The notes beneath the pieces are model-generated. The model saw only the letters and a program-made list of their open reading frames with translations, was not told the origin of the DNA and ran no database searches. DNA of 64,000 bases, from contig PLLO01000011.1 of assembly GCA_003142255.1 (NCBI GenBank), forward strand, positions 186,001-250,000, read 5' to 3'. A program made the position numbers and the translations under genes. How positions within the stretch are numbered: position 1 is the first letter of the stretch; every line of letters begins with the position of its first letter. Below, one piece after another: positions 45,457 through 54,658 of this stretch. This DNA comes from Bacteroidales bacterium (lineage in GTDB: Bacteria; Bacteroidota; Bacteroidia; Bacteroidales; VadinHA17).

Positions 45457-46662
45457 ATGAGAACATTTTCAGTTGCTTTACTCACATTATTACTGGTTTC
45501 TGGATGCACCGGCAGCGAGGAGCACATAAAAAAAGAGGCAGATAAAATCCATAGCAATTACCTGACTGTTGATACACATTGCGATACTCCAATGAAAATT
45601 GTTGAATCCGACTTTGACCTCGGAGTCATGCACGATAAGGGTTGTGTCGATTTTCCGAGGATGAAGGTGGGTGGACTGGATGCGGAATTCCTTGCAGTTT
45701 TTACTAGCCAGGGGCCGAGGAATGACTCTGCCAACATGAAAGTTTATGCAGAAGCTCTTAAAATCTTTGATGCAATACATAAAAATGTTAAAAAGAATTC
45801 TGCCTTTGCTGAACTGGCCTATTCGCCTGATGATGCCTACAGGATCAAAAAGGAGGGCAAGATAGCTGCATTCATAGGTGTCGAAAACGGATATCCGGTA
45901 GGAACCGATATTTCAAGAGTAAAAGAGTTTTACGATCTTGGTGCTAGATACATAACACTGTGTCATACAAGCAATAACGATATTTGTGATTCTTCCACTG
46001 ATCCTGAGGGCCCCGAAAACAACGGTTTATCCAGTTTCGGGATTGAGGTAGTGAAGGAAATGAACCGTCTTGGAATGATGGTCGATGTCTCTCATATATC
46101 TGATAAGTCGTTCTATGATGTTATTAAAGCCTCAAAAGCACCGGTTATAGCCTCCCACTCATCATGCAGATCATTATGCTCAAGCCCCAGGAATCTTACT
46201 GATGATATGCTGCTTGCGCTCAAAGCGAATGGAGGAGTTATCCAGATTTGCATTCTCAGCAGTTATATCAAGACTCCGGAACCGAACCCGGAGCTCGATT
46301 CAAGGATAAAGGCACTAAAGGAAAAATATGGTGATATCAAAACTCTTTCTGAGGATCAGAAATCAAAATACCGTGAGGAAAGATGGGATATTCAGGATAA
46401 ATATATGAAGCTTGCAACAGTTTCAGATGTGGTTGACCATATTGATCATGTAGTTCAGGTAATTGGGATTGACCATGTTGGCATAGGAACAGATTTCGAT
46501 GGTGGAGGAGGAGTGAATGGTTGCAGATCAGTGGCAGATATGAAAAACATCACCATGGAATTGCTGAGACGGGGATACTCAAAAAGCGAAATCGGCAAAA
46601 TATGGGGCGGTAATATTATGAGAGTATTCCGCAAGGTAGAGGAAATAGCCGGCAAAGGCTAG
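45457..46662 (+). CDS. membrane dipeptidase (peptidase M19) lipoprotein
   Basis: Zinc dipeptidase of the renal dipeptidase family, 401 residues, exported as a lipoprotein (LLLVSGC lipobox, Cys at about 17). Metal ligands: His-x-Asp in VDTHCDTP, Glu in FIGVENGYPV, and His residues in VDVSHISDKSF and PVIASHSSCRSL; the C-terminal GIDHVGIGTDFDGGGG is the family signature. Likely substrates are dipeptides, possibly from peptidoglycan turnover, which would fit the adjacent M23-bearing sensor, but the genes are separated by a terminator and the link is only positional. Confidence 0.93.
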   Translation: MRTFSVALLTLLLVSGCTGSEEHIKKEADKIHSNYLTVDTHCDTPMKIVESDFDLGVMHDKGCVDFPRMKVGGLDAEFLAVFTSQGPRNDSANMKVYAEALKIFDAIHKNVKKNSAFAELAYSPDDAYRIKKEGKIAAFIGVENGYPVGTDISRVKEFYDLGARYITLCHTSNNDICDSSTDPEGPENNGLSSFGIEVVKEMNRLGMMVDVSHISDKSFYDVIKASKAPVIASHSSCRSLCSSPRNLTDDMLLALKANGGVIQICILSSYIKTPEPNPELDSRIKALKEKYGDIKTLSEDQKSKYREERWDIQDKYMKLATVSDVVDHIDHVVQVIGIDHVGIGTDFDGGGGVNGCRSVADMKNITMELLRRGYSKSEIGKIWGGNIMRVFRKVEEIAGKG

Positions 46663-46732
46663 ATCATAACCAACAGCTCCGGGCGGGCAATGGAAAGCTT
46701 CAGTCGCCAGCAACCAGTCATAAGTCCTTGCA

Positions 46733-47809
46733 CTAAATTTTAACCTTCGAGAATATAAGTGCCTTTAATATCCAGTCAGGAAGAGATTTCCTGGGATCCC
46801 TTTTCCTGAGGTCAAGATACCAGCCAAGTTTTTTCAGAATAGGAACCTTTTGTGTTTCAACAAATTCTATGAGTGCGCCATCAGGATCCGCAATATAGGA
46901 AAAATGACCTGCTGCTTCGCCCATATCAAAAATGCTCCCCTCATGACTTTTTTTGCTGTCTACTGTGAAAGGAAATCCCTTCTCTGAGCAATATTCTCTC
47001 ATTTCGTCCATTCCCTGGATATCAAAACAAAGGTGTATGAACCCGGGATCACCCCAGAAGCGTCCTTCGTATATTTTCTTGCCCGGCTTACCGTCTGGTG
47101 AAATCAGTTCCATAACGCTCTGACCGAATACTTTGCTGAAAGGACCACTTACGGGTTCTGATTTTTTCAGCAGGACTCTCCTGAATCTCCCGTTGCCTCC
47201 CGGCAGGCTTGCAAGGTCAGGAAATTCTCCTGTTTTATCGTATACAACGGTGTCGTAGCCGAGAATATCCGAATAGACTTTTCTTGATTTATCAATATCC
47301 GAGACTCCTATTAAAGCCCCGTATGCGCCTCCAGTCTCCTTATGCTCATTCAGGAACCATGAATCTCCGGCAACCATCTGGAAAATATTTCCAAATGGAT
47401 CTTTAAGAAAGAAGGTTTTTTCGCCTTCAGGTCCGGCGGCAGGTTCATTTATCATCGGGATGCCGTTAGCCTTGAAAAAAGAATATGCATCATTTATGTT
47501 CTTTACCTTCATTTTGCAAGCAATTATACCCAGATCGCCGAGCCTGATCTCTTCCTTAATCATCACAGGCTCTCTTCCCTTGTACTGCCATATCTCAAAA
47601 CCGCCTCCGCTCTGAAGGTTAATTGCAAGGACAGCATGCCTGCTTCTTGGTTCGCCGCCTGTATAAGGGAGCATCAGTTTTGCTTCAGCTTCATCCTCAA
47701 AGATCCTGCAATCCATTCCAAATTGGCTGATGTACCATTTCCAGGCTTCCTCAACATTTTTTACACCGATTCCTACCTGTTGAATCCCGCAAATATTGTA
47801 TTTTTTCAT
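46733..47809 (-). CDS. VOC-superfamily (glyoxalase/dioxygenase-like) protein
   Basis: A 358-residue protein with two vicinal-oxygen-chelate modules: about 5-130 (GIQQVGIGVKNVEEAWKWYI ... FFLKDPFGNIFQMV) and about 165-310 (GALIGVSDIDKSRKVYSDILGYD ... HFSYIADPDGALIEFVET). His and Glu at the usual metal positions occur in the second module (GFIHLCFDI, LIEF). The last 45 residues are basic with RKRDPRKSLPDWILKALIFSKVKI, unusual for VOC enzymes and possibly membrane-associating. It is 14 nt downstream of an SDR gene and likely shares its message. Substrate unknown. Confidence 0.82.
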   Translation of the reverse strand: MKKYNICGIQQVGIGVKNVEEAWKWYISQFGMDCRIFEDEAEAKLMLPYTGGEPRSRHAVLAINLQSGGGFEIWQYKGREPVMIKEEIRLGDLGIIACKMKVKNINDAYSFFKANGIPMINEPAAGPEGEKTFFLKDPFGNIFQMVAGDSWFLNEHKETGGAYGALIGVSDIDKSRKVYSDILGYDTVVYDKTGEFPDLASLPGGNGRFRRVLLKKSEPVSGPFSKVFGQSVMELISPDGKPGKKIYEGRFWGDPGFIHLCFDIQGMDEMREYCSEKGFPFTVDSKKSHEGSIFDMGEAAGHFSYIADPDGALIEFVETQKVPILKKLGWYLDLRKRDPRKSLPDWILKALIFSKVKI

Positions 47810-47823
47810 TTCCTGATAATTTT

Positions 47824-48627
47824 TTAAGTTGATTTTATCCTATCTCCGATTCTGAAGAAAAGCCAGGGCCATATCCTTCTAATATACAGCATAATAAGTT
47901 CTGAACTTCCAACAAGTATCTCTCGTTTATTTCTTACGATTCCCCTGATTATGATCCTAGCAGCTTTTTCCGGGGAGATTCCCTTGTTTTGTCCATCATC
48001 CATTTTGCCATGCTCTTTCCCTTCCTGGTCAAGAGCATGAAGGGAGATGCTTGTTCTTACCCTTCCGGGGATGATGACGGATGTCCTTATGTTATTTGGC
48101 TTATTTTCGAGATAAAGAGTTTCAAAGAAGCCATGCAGGGCCTGCTTTGAAGCTGAATAAGCCGATCGGAGAGGGAATCCGAATCTTCCGGAGATGCTGC
48201 TGGTGGCGGCAATATGCCCGGATTTCTGCCTGATCATATAGGGCAGAACTGCTTTGGTAAGAGCAATTGTTCCAAAATAGTTTATCTCGAAAATTTTCCT
48301 GTCGAGCCATAAGGGAGTCTCATCAATTCTTGCCCTCTGACTTATGCCGCCGATATTAATGAGATAATCTATTTTTCCGGGCCCCTTTAGCTGCTGATCA
48401 ACAATAGAGACGATTCCTGAAGTATCCGACAGATCAAAAGGCACGCAGGTAATTTTTGAATTGCCGGGGCAGGCAGCTTTGACTCTTTCAAGCCCGGGAA
48501 GATCATTCGACGAAATAATCAGAGTGGCTCCTCTTCTGGCGAACTCATGAACCAGAGCCTCACCGATGCCTGAAGATGCTCCGGTTATCCAGGCTCTTTT
48601 CCCATCAAACATTTTGTCTTTTCTCAT
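47824..48627 (-). CDS. short-chain dehydrogenase/reductase
   Basis: Predicted NAD(P)-dependent oxidoreductase of 267 residues with a Rossmann fold: cofactor loop GASSGIGEALVHEFARRGA near the N-terminus, NIGGISQR (NAG-type motif variant), catalytic Ser in ATSSISGRFGFP and YSASKQAL (Tyr-x3-Lys). The C-terminus (ELIMLYIRRIWPWLFFRIGDR) is hydrophobic/basic, as in SDR enzymes that act on membrane lipids. It starts 2 nt after the acyltransferase gene, so a lipid-related role is plausible but unproven. Confidence 0.9.
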   Translation of the reverse strand: MRKDKMFDGKRAWITGASSGIGEALVHEFARRGATLIISSNDLPGLERVKAACPGNSKITCVPFDLSDTSGIVSIVDQQLKGPGKIDYLINIGGISQRARIDETPLWLDRKIFEINYFGTIALTKAVLPYMIRQKSGHIAATSSISGRFGFPLRSAYSASKQALHGFFETLYLENKPNNIRTSVIIPGRVRTSISLHALDQEGKEHGKMDDGQNKGISPEKAARIIIRGIVRNKREILVGSSELIMLYIRRIWPWLFFRIGDRIKST

Positions 48628-48629
48628 TT

Positions 48630-49958
48630 CTACAAGCTTGCCACAAGATTTATAAGTTCATCATGATTTTTCTTAAGAGTAAGGTACTCCTGGTTATTGC
48701 TTTTTAAATAATTCCTGATCCTGAACCCTCCGGTGATCCTGTTAAATTCCAGATAGTACAACCAGGCAATTAAGCCTGAAACAGGCAGTGACAGGAATAC
48801 GAGAACAGATAGCCACCAGGGAGAAAAAATCAGAAATGACAGAATAAGAGCGATTGGTGTAATAATAAGGGCAAGGGCCAGGGAATAACCATATTTCAGT
48901 GATGACCGGAACTGGATATCCTTAATCTTCCTTACCTGGAAGTTGGGTATCTCGAGCAGGATGAGGTTGAATATATTACCATAGATAAACAGAGGCAGGG
49001 CTGCTATCAGGCCTGCAAAACCGGCAATCAGCCAGCCAAGAGGATGTTTCTTTTTAGCAAGAAGCCTGTAATCAATATTCAGCGCTTTAGCTTTTTCTTT
49101 AACCTGAAGACTCAGGGTGCAAATCCTTTTATATAATTCCGGATCCAGAATCTTTAACCGGTTAAGTTTTTCAATCAGTATCCTGTCCCTGAATAGTTTA
49201 GGGAAACGCACCTTATCGCTGAAACGGCCATTGACAATACTCCTGAGCTCGTCAATAGCCTCATAATCTTCTTCAGAATCGATATGTACCATTATCATCT
49301 TCATTTCAGAAGAAAGCTTGCTCCTGAGTTCATTGAGCGCAATTTCAGGGCTTTTCCTGTATAATTCGTTGAATTCTGAAACCTCGATGGGTCTCCCGTA
49401 GACTACAGTCACTACCTGCCTGTACCTGCTGTAGTGTGAGTATTCAAGCCCGACAGGAATTATTTTAATATTCAGTTTGAAATCCGAAGCTTCTTCAGCC
49501 TGGAATGCTATCCTGCAGATTCCCTTCTTAAGTTGCCTGAGCTTCCTGAATCCCTCATGAGTGCCCTCGGGAAGTACAACAAGGCCATTTTTGTTCCTGA
49601 GTACATCGATTGTCTTGTCAAAAATCTCATCATTGCCAGTCACGCTTCTAAAGCCGTCCCTGATCCTGTAAACGGGAAGGATTTTAATAAAATAGAGAAG
49701 CGAAGCCATAAATTTCTTTTTGAAAATATCGGCACGTGCAAGAAAAACAGGCTGTCCTTTAAGGGTAAACAGAACTGCAAGTGCATCCATCAGGGCATTC
49801 TGATGGTTTGGAGCAAAAATAAGATGATCATCGGGATTAAGGTGATCACGTCCGATGACAATGATCCGCCTGTAAAATACATTATTGTGCCAGAACTTTA
49901 AGCACCCTTTTAATACTGCATACCCGAAAGAGTATTTCTCAATGTTTTCCTTCCCCAT
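48630..49958 (-). CDS. PlsC-type lysophospholipid/glycerolipid acyltransferase
   Basis: A 442-residue membrane-associated acyltransferase. Motif I reads APNHQNALMDAL, motif III VVLPEGTHEGFRKLRQLKKG and a further block IIPVGLEYSHYSRYR. Two pairs of hydrophobic segments lie in the C-terminal half (GWLIAGFAGLIAALPLFIYG and YGYSLALALIITPIALILSF). The larger size and C-terminal membrane domain match the Bacteroidota version of 1-acylglycerol-3-phosphate acyltransferases. First gene of the set with the SDR and VOC genes. Acceptor lipid unknown. Confidence 0.88.
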   Translation of the reverse strand: MGKENIEKYSFGYAVLKGCLKFWHNNVFYRRIIVIGRDHLNPDDHLIFAPNHQNALMDALAVLFTLKGQPVFLARADIFKKKFMASLLYFIKILPVYRIRDGFRSVTGNDEIFDKTIDVLRNKNGLVVLPEGTHEGFRKLRQLKKGICRIAFQAEEASDFKLNIKIIPVGLEYSHYSRYRQVVTVVYGRPIEVSEFNELYRKSPEIALNELRSKLSSEMKMIMVHIDSEEDYEAIDELRSIVNGRFSDKVRFPKLFRDRILIEKLNRLKILDPELYKRICTLSLQVKEKAKALNIDYRLLAKKKHPLGWLIAGFAGLIAALPLFIYGNIFNLILLEIPNFQVRKIKDIQFRSSLKYGYSLALALIITPIALILSFLIFSPWWLSVLVFLSLPVSGLIAWLYYLEFNRITGGFRIRNYLKSNNQEYLTLKKNHDELINLVASL

Positions 49959-50020
49959 TGCAAAATAATAAAATGCTTTCAGAGTTGTGGAATCTGAAGC
50001 CTTAAGATGTGATGCAAGTT

Positions 50021-50055
50021 AAAAAAAATGAATATGAAGTGTAAGGAATACACTT
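50021..50055 (-). terminator. possible terminator of the S4/pth operon
   Basis: Perfect 7-bp stem AAGTGTA (50037-50043) with TACACTT (50049-50055). Read on the minus strand it is followed, after about 8 nt, by eight T. The gap before the T run makes it uncertain. Confidence 0.4.
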
Positions 50056-50100
50056 ACTTTTCAGGATCTTTAAGAAATATTAAGTCTTTATACCACCATC

Positions 50101-50508
50101 TTAACTATCGCCAAGATCGGTCTGCCATTTATCGATAATTCTCCGGTCTTTTTTTGAAGGGCGGCCGGTTCCTTTCTTTCGGTATCCGACGGGAGCAGTC
50201 TGACGTATTACAAGCTTTGCCTTTTCAGCATCAGAGGTGAGGTCTTCAATATAATTCGATACAAGTTTTGCCGGCTGACGGTTTTCGACTGGCATTATAA
50301 CCTTGTATACAAAGGATACCGGCGGCTTTCTGACAGTAATGATATTATTGCCTGTAATATCCCTTGAAGGCTTGACCGGGGAGCCATCAACAAGTATCCT
50401 GTTCATCCTGCATGCATCCGAAGCCAATCCCCTGGTCTTATAAAGCCTCACTGCCCAGAGAAATTTATCTATCCTGACACCCTTGCTGTCATTCATATCC
50501 CTGGTCAC
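50101..50508 (-). CDS. S4-domain RNA-binding protein (Hsp15-like)
   Basis: A 135-residue protein with an S4 RNA-binding domain at the N-terminus (VRIDKFLWAVRLYKTRGLASDACRMNRILVDG in parts) and a basic C-terminal tail (GYRKKGTGRPSKKDRRIIDKW). This is the layout of Hsp15, which rescues 50S subunits carrying stalled peptidyl-tRNA. It overlaps the end of pth by 4 bp, and peptidyl-tRNA hydrolase acts in the same kind of process. Confidence 0.9.
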   Translation of the reverse strand: MTRDMNDSKGVRIDKFLWAVRLYKTRGLASDACRMNRILVDGSPVKPSRDITGNNIITVRKPPVSFVYKVIMPVENRQPAKLVSNYIEDLTSDAEKAKLVIRQTAPVGYRKKGTGRPSKKDRRIIDKWQTDLGDS

Positions 50509-51122
50509 TTTGATTTTCCCGTATCTCCGGGTTCAGCTTTTTCGTTGTCGGAAATTTTACCGGCTTTGTTAAATGCTGTCATTGTAAGTTCGACACCTGA
50601 AATGCTGAACGATTTAATCATTTCGATCACAATAGCTATCCGGGGGGTAAGAAGATCCTTTTCTTCGTCAGTCCATTTTCCAAGGACATAATCGACCTGG
50701 TCACCTTTTCTGAAGCTGTTTCCGATTCCGACCCTTATCCTGGCATAATCATTCGAAGCGAGAACTTCACTTATGTGAGTCAGTCCATTGTGGCTGCCAG
50801 GGCCTCCCTTTGCTCTCATCCTAATGCTGCCGGCAGGAATGGCAAGGTCATCAACAATAACAAGAAGGTTCTCAAGAGGGATATTCTCCTTGTTAAGCCA
50901 GTACCTTACAGCATTGCCGCTCAGGTTCATAAAAGTGGAAGGTTTAAGCAGGATCAGAGTACGTCCCTTGATTTTTACCTGGCATATTGCACCATAACGC
51001 TTATCTATAAAATAAGCATTGGATGCCTTTGCCATGGCATCCAATATTGTAAACCCTATATTATGGCGGGTATCAGCATACCCGTCACCTATATTTCCCA
51101 GGCCAACTATCAGATATTTCAT
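50505..51122 (-). CDS. pth: peptidyl-tRNA hydrolase
   Basis: Releases tRNA from peptidyl-tRNAs that drop off the ribosome. The 205 residues include YLIVGLGNIGDGYADTRHNIGF with the catalytic His in TRHN, KPSTFMNLSGNAV with the substrate-binding Asn, LVIVDDLAIPAGSIRMRAKGGPGSHNGL in parts with the conserved Asp, and IGNSFRKGDQVDYVLGKW. Length is normal plus a short C-terminal tail. Co-directional with rplY, 22 nt after it. Confidence 0.96.
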   Translation of the reverse strand: MKYLIVGLGNIGDGYADTRHNIGFTILDAMAKASNAYFIDKRYGAICQVKIKGRTLILLKPSTFMNLSGNAVRYWLNKENIPLENLLVIVDDLAIPAGSIRMRAKGGPGSHNGLTHISEVLASNDYARIRVGIGNSFRKGDQVDYVLGKWTDEEKDLLTPRIAIVIEMIKSFSISGVELTMTAFNKAGKISDNEKAEPGDTGKSK

Positions 51123-51144
51123 TGTGCCTGAATTTTATTAAATA

Positions 51145-51831
51145 TTAACCTTTCTTCTCTTTTTCTTTTCCTTTCTCTTCAGCAGGAGCTGCAGCAGCAG
51201 CTTCACCACCTTCACCACCTTCACCACCTTCAACAGCAGCAAGTGCAGCAGCAGCTTCAGCGGCTTCTTCTTCCTCAGTTTTCAGTGCAACACGCGATGT
51301 AGCCACTGAAACTACTGTAGTAATTTTCGGATCGAGAAGTTCTATTTTATCGTATGAAAGTTCTCCAACTTTAATTGAATGATGAATCTTGAGGTTGGTA
51401 ACATCAATTACCAGATCTTCCGGCAGGTCATTCGCAAAACCTTTTACCTTCAGGTGCCTTCTCTTTACGATCAGTTTACCACCGGCTTTAACACCTTCAG
51501 CATCACCTGTGACAGTTACAGGAACATCAATAATAACAAGCTTATTATCAAATATCTGAATGAAATCAGCATGTATAATCTTGTCGGTTACCGGATGGAA
51601 CTGTATATCCTGAAGTACTGCATTAAATACCTCTCCTTCAAGATCGAGTTTTACCAGGTGAGCTTCATGGGTATAAACAAGATTCTTAAAACTGTTTTCA
51701 TGAGCTTCGAAATGGACATTTGCATCTTTTCCATAAATAACACATGGCACATTCCCGACTTTCCTTGCTTTCCTGGAGCTTTTCTTGCCAAGTTCTTTTC
51801 TTTTTGATCCTTTGATCTCAATTGTCTTCAT
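51145..51831 (-). CDS. rplY: 50S ribosomal protein L25/general stress protein Ctc
   Basis: 5S rRNA-binding protein. The start is set at ATG 51831 (MKTIEIKGSKRKELG), the normal family N-terminus; the longer frame to 51897 adds 22 residues without support. The 228 residues have the N-terminal L25 domain (KARKVGNVPCVIYGKD), the C-terminal TL5/Ctc domain (VPVTVTGDAEGVKAGGKLIV, IHADFIQI), and a low-complexity tail of Glu, Ala and Gly (GGEGGEGGEAAAAAPAEE). Such tails are frequent in this phylum. The rplY-pth order is common in bacteria. Confidence 0.95.
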   Translation of the reverse strand: MKTIEIKGSKRKELGKKSSRKARKVGNVPCVIYGKDANVHFEAHENSFKNLVYTHEAHLVKLDLEGEVFNAVLQDIQFHPVTDKIIHADFIQIFDNKLVIIDVPVTVTGDAEGVKAGGKLIVKRRHLKVKGFANDLPEDLVIDVTNLKIHHSIKVGELSYDKIELLDPKITTVVSVATSRVALKTEEEEAAEAAAALAAVEGGEGGEGGEAAAAAPAEEKGKEKEKKG

Positions 51832-51932
51832 CAGTTTATTTGTTACTATGCTACTCAAAGCTGCTCGTCCGGCAACTCCCCATCGCACGTTAGACATCTA
51901 AAAAATTGGAGTGCAAATATATCACAAAGGAA

Positions 51933-52871
51933 TCAGAATACAAAATTTGTGCTTATTGACTGATTCAGGTTAACTGCCTGGATCGTCTTGGCAAATATTT
52001 CGGCTATGGACAGCACTTTAATTTTACTGGAACTGTTTTTGAAAGGGACAGAATCGGTCACAACGAGCTCCTCCAATGCTGAGTTATTGATCCTCTCGAT
52101 AGCATTTCCGGAAAGGATAGGATGAGTGGCAAACGCCCTGATGCTATTTGCTCCCCTTTCTTTCATCATATCGGCTGCAAGGACCAATGTGCCTGCAGTA
52201 TCTACCATGTCATCGATAATCACAACATTTTTCCCCTCCACTTCACCTATAATTGACATTTCTTCAATTACATTAGGCTTTTTGCGAAGCTTATAGCATA
52301 GCACCATTTCAGCCTGCAGATATCGTGAGTAGGCGTTTGCCCGCTTTGATCCGCCCATATCGGGAGCAGATATCACAAGGTTCTTGAGCTTCAGGTTTTC
52401 GATATAAGGAGCAAAAATTGATGACCCGAAAAGATGGTCGACAGGTACATTGAAAAATCCCTGTATCTGGTCGGCATGGAGATCCATTGTAATGACCCTG
52501 TCGACACCGGCAGTGCTCAGAAGGTCTGCAGAGAGTTTTGATCCGATTGATACTCTTGGCCTGTCTTTCCTGTCCTGGCGTGCAAAACCATAATATGGGA
52601 TAACGGCTATTACCTTATATGCCGAGGCCCTTTTAGCTGCATCGATCATAAGGAGCAGCTCAAACATATTATCTGCCGGAGGGCTGGTGGACTGAACAAT
52701 AAATACCATGTCACCTCGAACCGATTCATCAAAGCAAGGCTGAAATTCGCCATCACTGAAATCCGTTACAGAACTTTTACCCAGTTCGATGCCAAGTTCT
52801 GCTGCAATCTTTTCTGCAAGCTGCTTTGATGATCTGCAGGAAAATAGTTTCATAGGTGCTTTCCCAAACAT
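51933..52871 (-). CDS. prs: ribose-phosphate pyrophosphokinase
   Basis: Makes PRPP from ribose 5-phosphate and ATP. The 312 residues contain the flexible-loop/ATP region YYGFARQDRKDRPRVSIG, the metal-binding ITMDLHADQIQGFF, and the PRPP loop KNVVIIDDMVDTAGTL. The Met at residue 7 (MKLFSCRSS) is an alternative start closer to the family N-terminus. It lies upstream of rplY in the same direction. Confidence 0.96.
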   Translation of the reverse strand: MFGKAPMKLFSCRSSKQLAEKIAAELGIELGKSSVTDFSDGEFQPCFDESVRGDMVFIVQSTSPPADNMFELLLMIDAAKRASAYKVIAVIPYYGFARQDRKDRPRVSIGSKLSADLLSTAGVDRVITMDLHADQIQGFFNVPVDHLFGSSIFAPYIENLKLKNLVISAPDMGGSKRANAYSRYLQAEMVLCYKLRKKPNVIEEMSIIGEVEGKNVVIIDDMVDTAGTLVLAADMMKERGANSIRAFATHPILSGNAIERINNSALEELVVTDSVPFKNSSSKIKVLSIAEIFAKTIQAVNLNQSISTNFVF

Positions 52872-52932
52872 TTTCTTGATTTTTTGCTGTTACAATCCTT
52901 TTCTCCTGCAAAATTAACTATTCCTGCTGATA

Positions 52933-53541
52933 TCAGACCCTGTTTGATAACTTGTTTAAATTTTCCTGAATGAAGCTAAGAATCTTATCTCTCCCTTCCT
53001 TGTTTTTTGACGATGTGATGAATGTAACCGGAAGTGACTCCCATTTTTTCAACATTTCAGCATTATATCGATTGACTGAATCTTTCAGCGCATCAGGTCC
53101 TACCTTATCACTTTTTGTAAAAACACGTACAAACGGGACTTGGTTAATACCGAGGTATTCCATGAAGCTGATATCAGATCTCTGAGGCTTAAGCCTTGAG
53201 TCAAGAAGCACAAAGAGGCATACCAGATTATCCCGCTTCATAATATATTCCCTGGTATTATGTTCCCATTTTTCCCTGAGCCTGATAGGTACCTTTGCAT
53301 AACCATAACCCGGCAAATCGACAAGATGCCATTTTTCATTTATAAGGAAATGATTAATTGTCCTGGTCTTTCCCGGATTCACCGAGATCTTTGCCAGCCT
53401 TGACCAGCCGGTAAGCATATTTATCAGTGATGATTTGCCCACATTTGACCTGCCGATGAATCCAAATTCAGCCAGAACTGATGCAGGGCACTGTTTCAGA
53501 GTTTCACTGCTCTTTACGAAGGTGGCTGAATGGATTATCAT
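52933..53541 (-). CDS. engB: ribosome biogenesis GTPase EngB/YsxC
   Basis: Small GTPase for large-subunit assembly. The 202 residues contain G1 FIGRSNVGKSSLINML, G2-region PGKTRTINHFLI, G3 LVDLPGYGYAKVP, G4 VFTKSDKVG and G5 TSSKNKEG. The family length and motifs are complete. It lies in a run of minus-strand genes between the MORN lipoprotein gene and prs. Confidence 0.96.
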   Translation of the reverse strand: MIIHSATFVKSSETLKQCPASVLAEFGFIGRSNVGKSSLINMLTGWSRLAKISVNPGKTRTINHFLINEKWHLVDLPGYGYAKVPIRLREKWEHNTREYIMKRDNLVCLFVLLDSRLKPQRSDISFMEYLGINQVPFVRVFTKSDKVGPDALKDSVNRYNAEMLKKWESLPVTFITSSKNKEGRDKILSFIQENLNKLSNRV

Positions 53542-53549
53542 CTCAGCAG

Positions 53550-54320
53550 CTAATTAAGGTCTTTGTATGGGAGATCTATCTTCTTGTATTCAAGATATTT
53601 ATTCCCGAATAGCGTGGTCATTGAAGCAATGATGTCAATATGATCCGGTCCGGGTTTTGCAGTTTTTTTCATATAAATATATGACTTGCCGTTTGACGGT
53701 TTGATATATTTACACATGGTGGTATCGAACCGTTCATTGATGAAATTCCCCCGGAAAAACTTCACTCCTATATCTTTATCTGACAGGCCGAGATTGATTG
53801 TGTAGGCACCATTTTTCCTGTAATTATCCTGAATCGTTACAGTTATCTCCGGGTACGGTCCAAAAAGCTTGCCATCAGCTGTAAATTCCTGGAAGAACCT
53901 GGTGCGCATCCCTTTGCTATATCCTATTTTTGCCTTCAGCTTCCCATTCCTGTAAAATTGTTTCTGTATGCCGTCAATTGTATCATGCTTATAAGGTGTA
54001 GTCCTGAATAGCTGACCTTCAAGATAGTACCACCTTACTGAATCCTCTCTGAGGCCATTTTCGTACCAGAATGTCTGATAAACCTGCCCCCCCATATAAA
54101 ACGATTTCATAAGTCCTTCCCTGACGCCGTTGGCGAATGTGACCTCCTTGACAAGCTTATTTCCGCTTCTGTACTGCTTTATGCCTGTAAAACCAGTATC
54201 AGGAACAGCAGTTGTATCATTAACGGTTCGCGAATCTTTTCTCGAGCCTCCTTTCCCGTTGCATCCGGAGATAAACAGCAGAGATAGAATTATAACTAGT
54301 GAGCCTGAAAATATTTTCAT
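53550..54320 (-). CDS. lipoprotein with MORN-like repeats
   Basis: A 256-residue exported lipoprotein (lipobox LLFISGC, Cys at about 20). Residues about 45-150 hold several MORN-2-type repeats of the pattern Gx2KxYx(G)x2 (GIKQYRSGNKLVKEVTFANG, GLMKSFYMGGQVYQTFWYENG, GIQKQFYRNGKLKAKIGYSKG), about 23 residues apart. This is the repeat type annotated as YwqK-like antitoxin, but no toxin gene is adjacent, so that label should not be read literally. The last 80 residues are a separate, unrecognised domain. Its 3' end is 8 nt before engB. Confidence 0.82.
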   Translation of the reverse strand: MKIFSGSLVIILSLLFISGCNGKGGSRKDSRTVNDTTAVPDTGFTGIKQYRSGNKLVKEVTFANGVREGLMKSFYMGGQVYQTFWYENGLREDSVRWYYLEGQLFRTTPYKHDTIDGIQKQFYRNGKLKAKIGYSKGMRTRFFQEFTADGKLFGPYPEITVTIQDNYRKNGAYTINLGLSDKDIGVKFFRGNFINERFDTTMCKYIKPSNGKSYIYMKKTAKPGPDHIDIIASMTTLFGNKYLEYKKIDLPYKDLN

Positions 54321-54645
54321 AGTTTAAGTATTTATTTGTTAATAATAATTTTTCGAATTAATGAATGAGCTCAGTCCAGATGATAACAAACAAAATTAAA
54401 AGTTTATTTTCACATTCCAAGCCGTAATTAATTCATGTTTATAACATATGGAATAACAATTACTTGAAATATTTAAAATATCATTGTAATTTAATGATTA
54501 TAAGGCGTTAATTTAATTAACATTGAACGCATGCATTTGGTAATTTAAGATTGTTATTTAACATATTTTTCAAAAAACAAAGAAAAAATAAATAAAATCT
54601 TTACAACCAGTTAATTATTTTTCTTAACTTGGGTCAACCCGACTA
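54321..54645. other. AT-rich intergenic region upstream of the SusCD locus
   Basis: About 325 bp between divergent genes. It is extremely AT-rich with poly-A and poly-T runs. No ORF, tRNA or strong hairpin was seen. It should contain upstream control elements for the SusCD locus and the promoter of the MORN lipoprotein operon. Confidence 0.5.
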
Positions 54646-54653
54646 TAAGTTTG
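54646..54653 (+). promoter_or_regulatory. -7 element of the FAS1-SusCD operon (TAAGTTTG)
   Basis: Perfect TAnnTTTG match; transcription would start near 54657. No good -33 element is present at the expected distance, as is common where an ECF sigma or activator is needed. Confidence 0.45.
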
Positions 54654-54658
54654 ATTTG

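Noticed and set aside
53550-54320. Toxin-antitoxin system based on the MORN-repeat protein
   Set aside because: The repeat type is often labelled as an antitoxin, but the protein is a lipoprotein and no toxin gene is adjacent.
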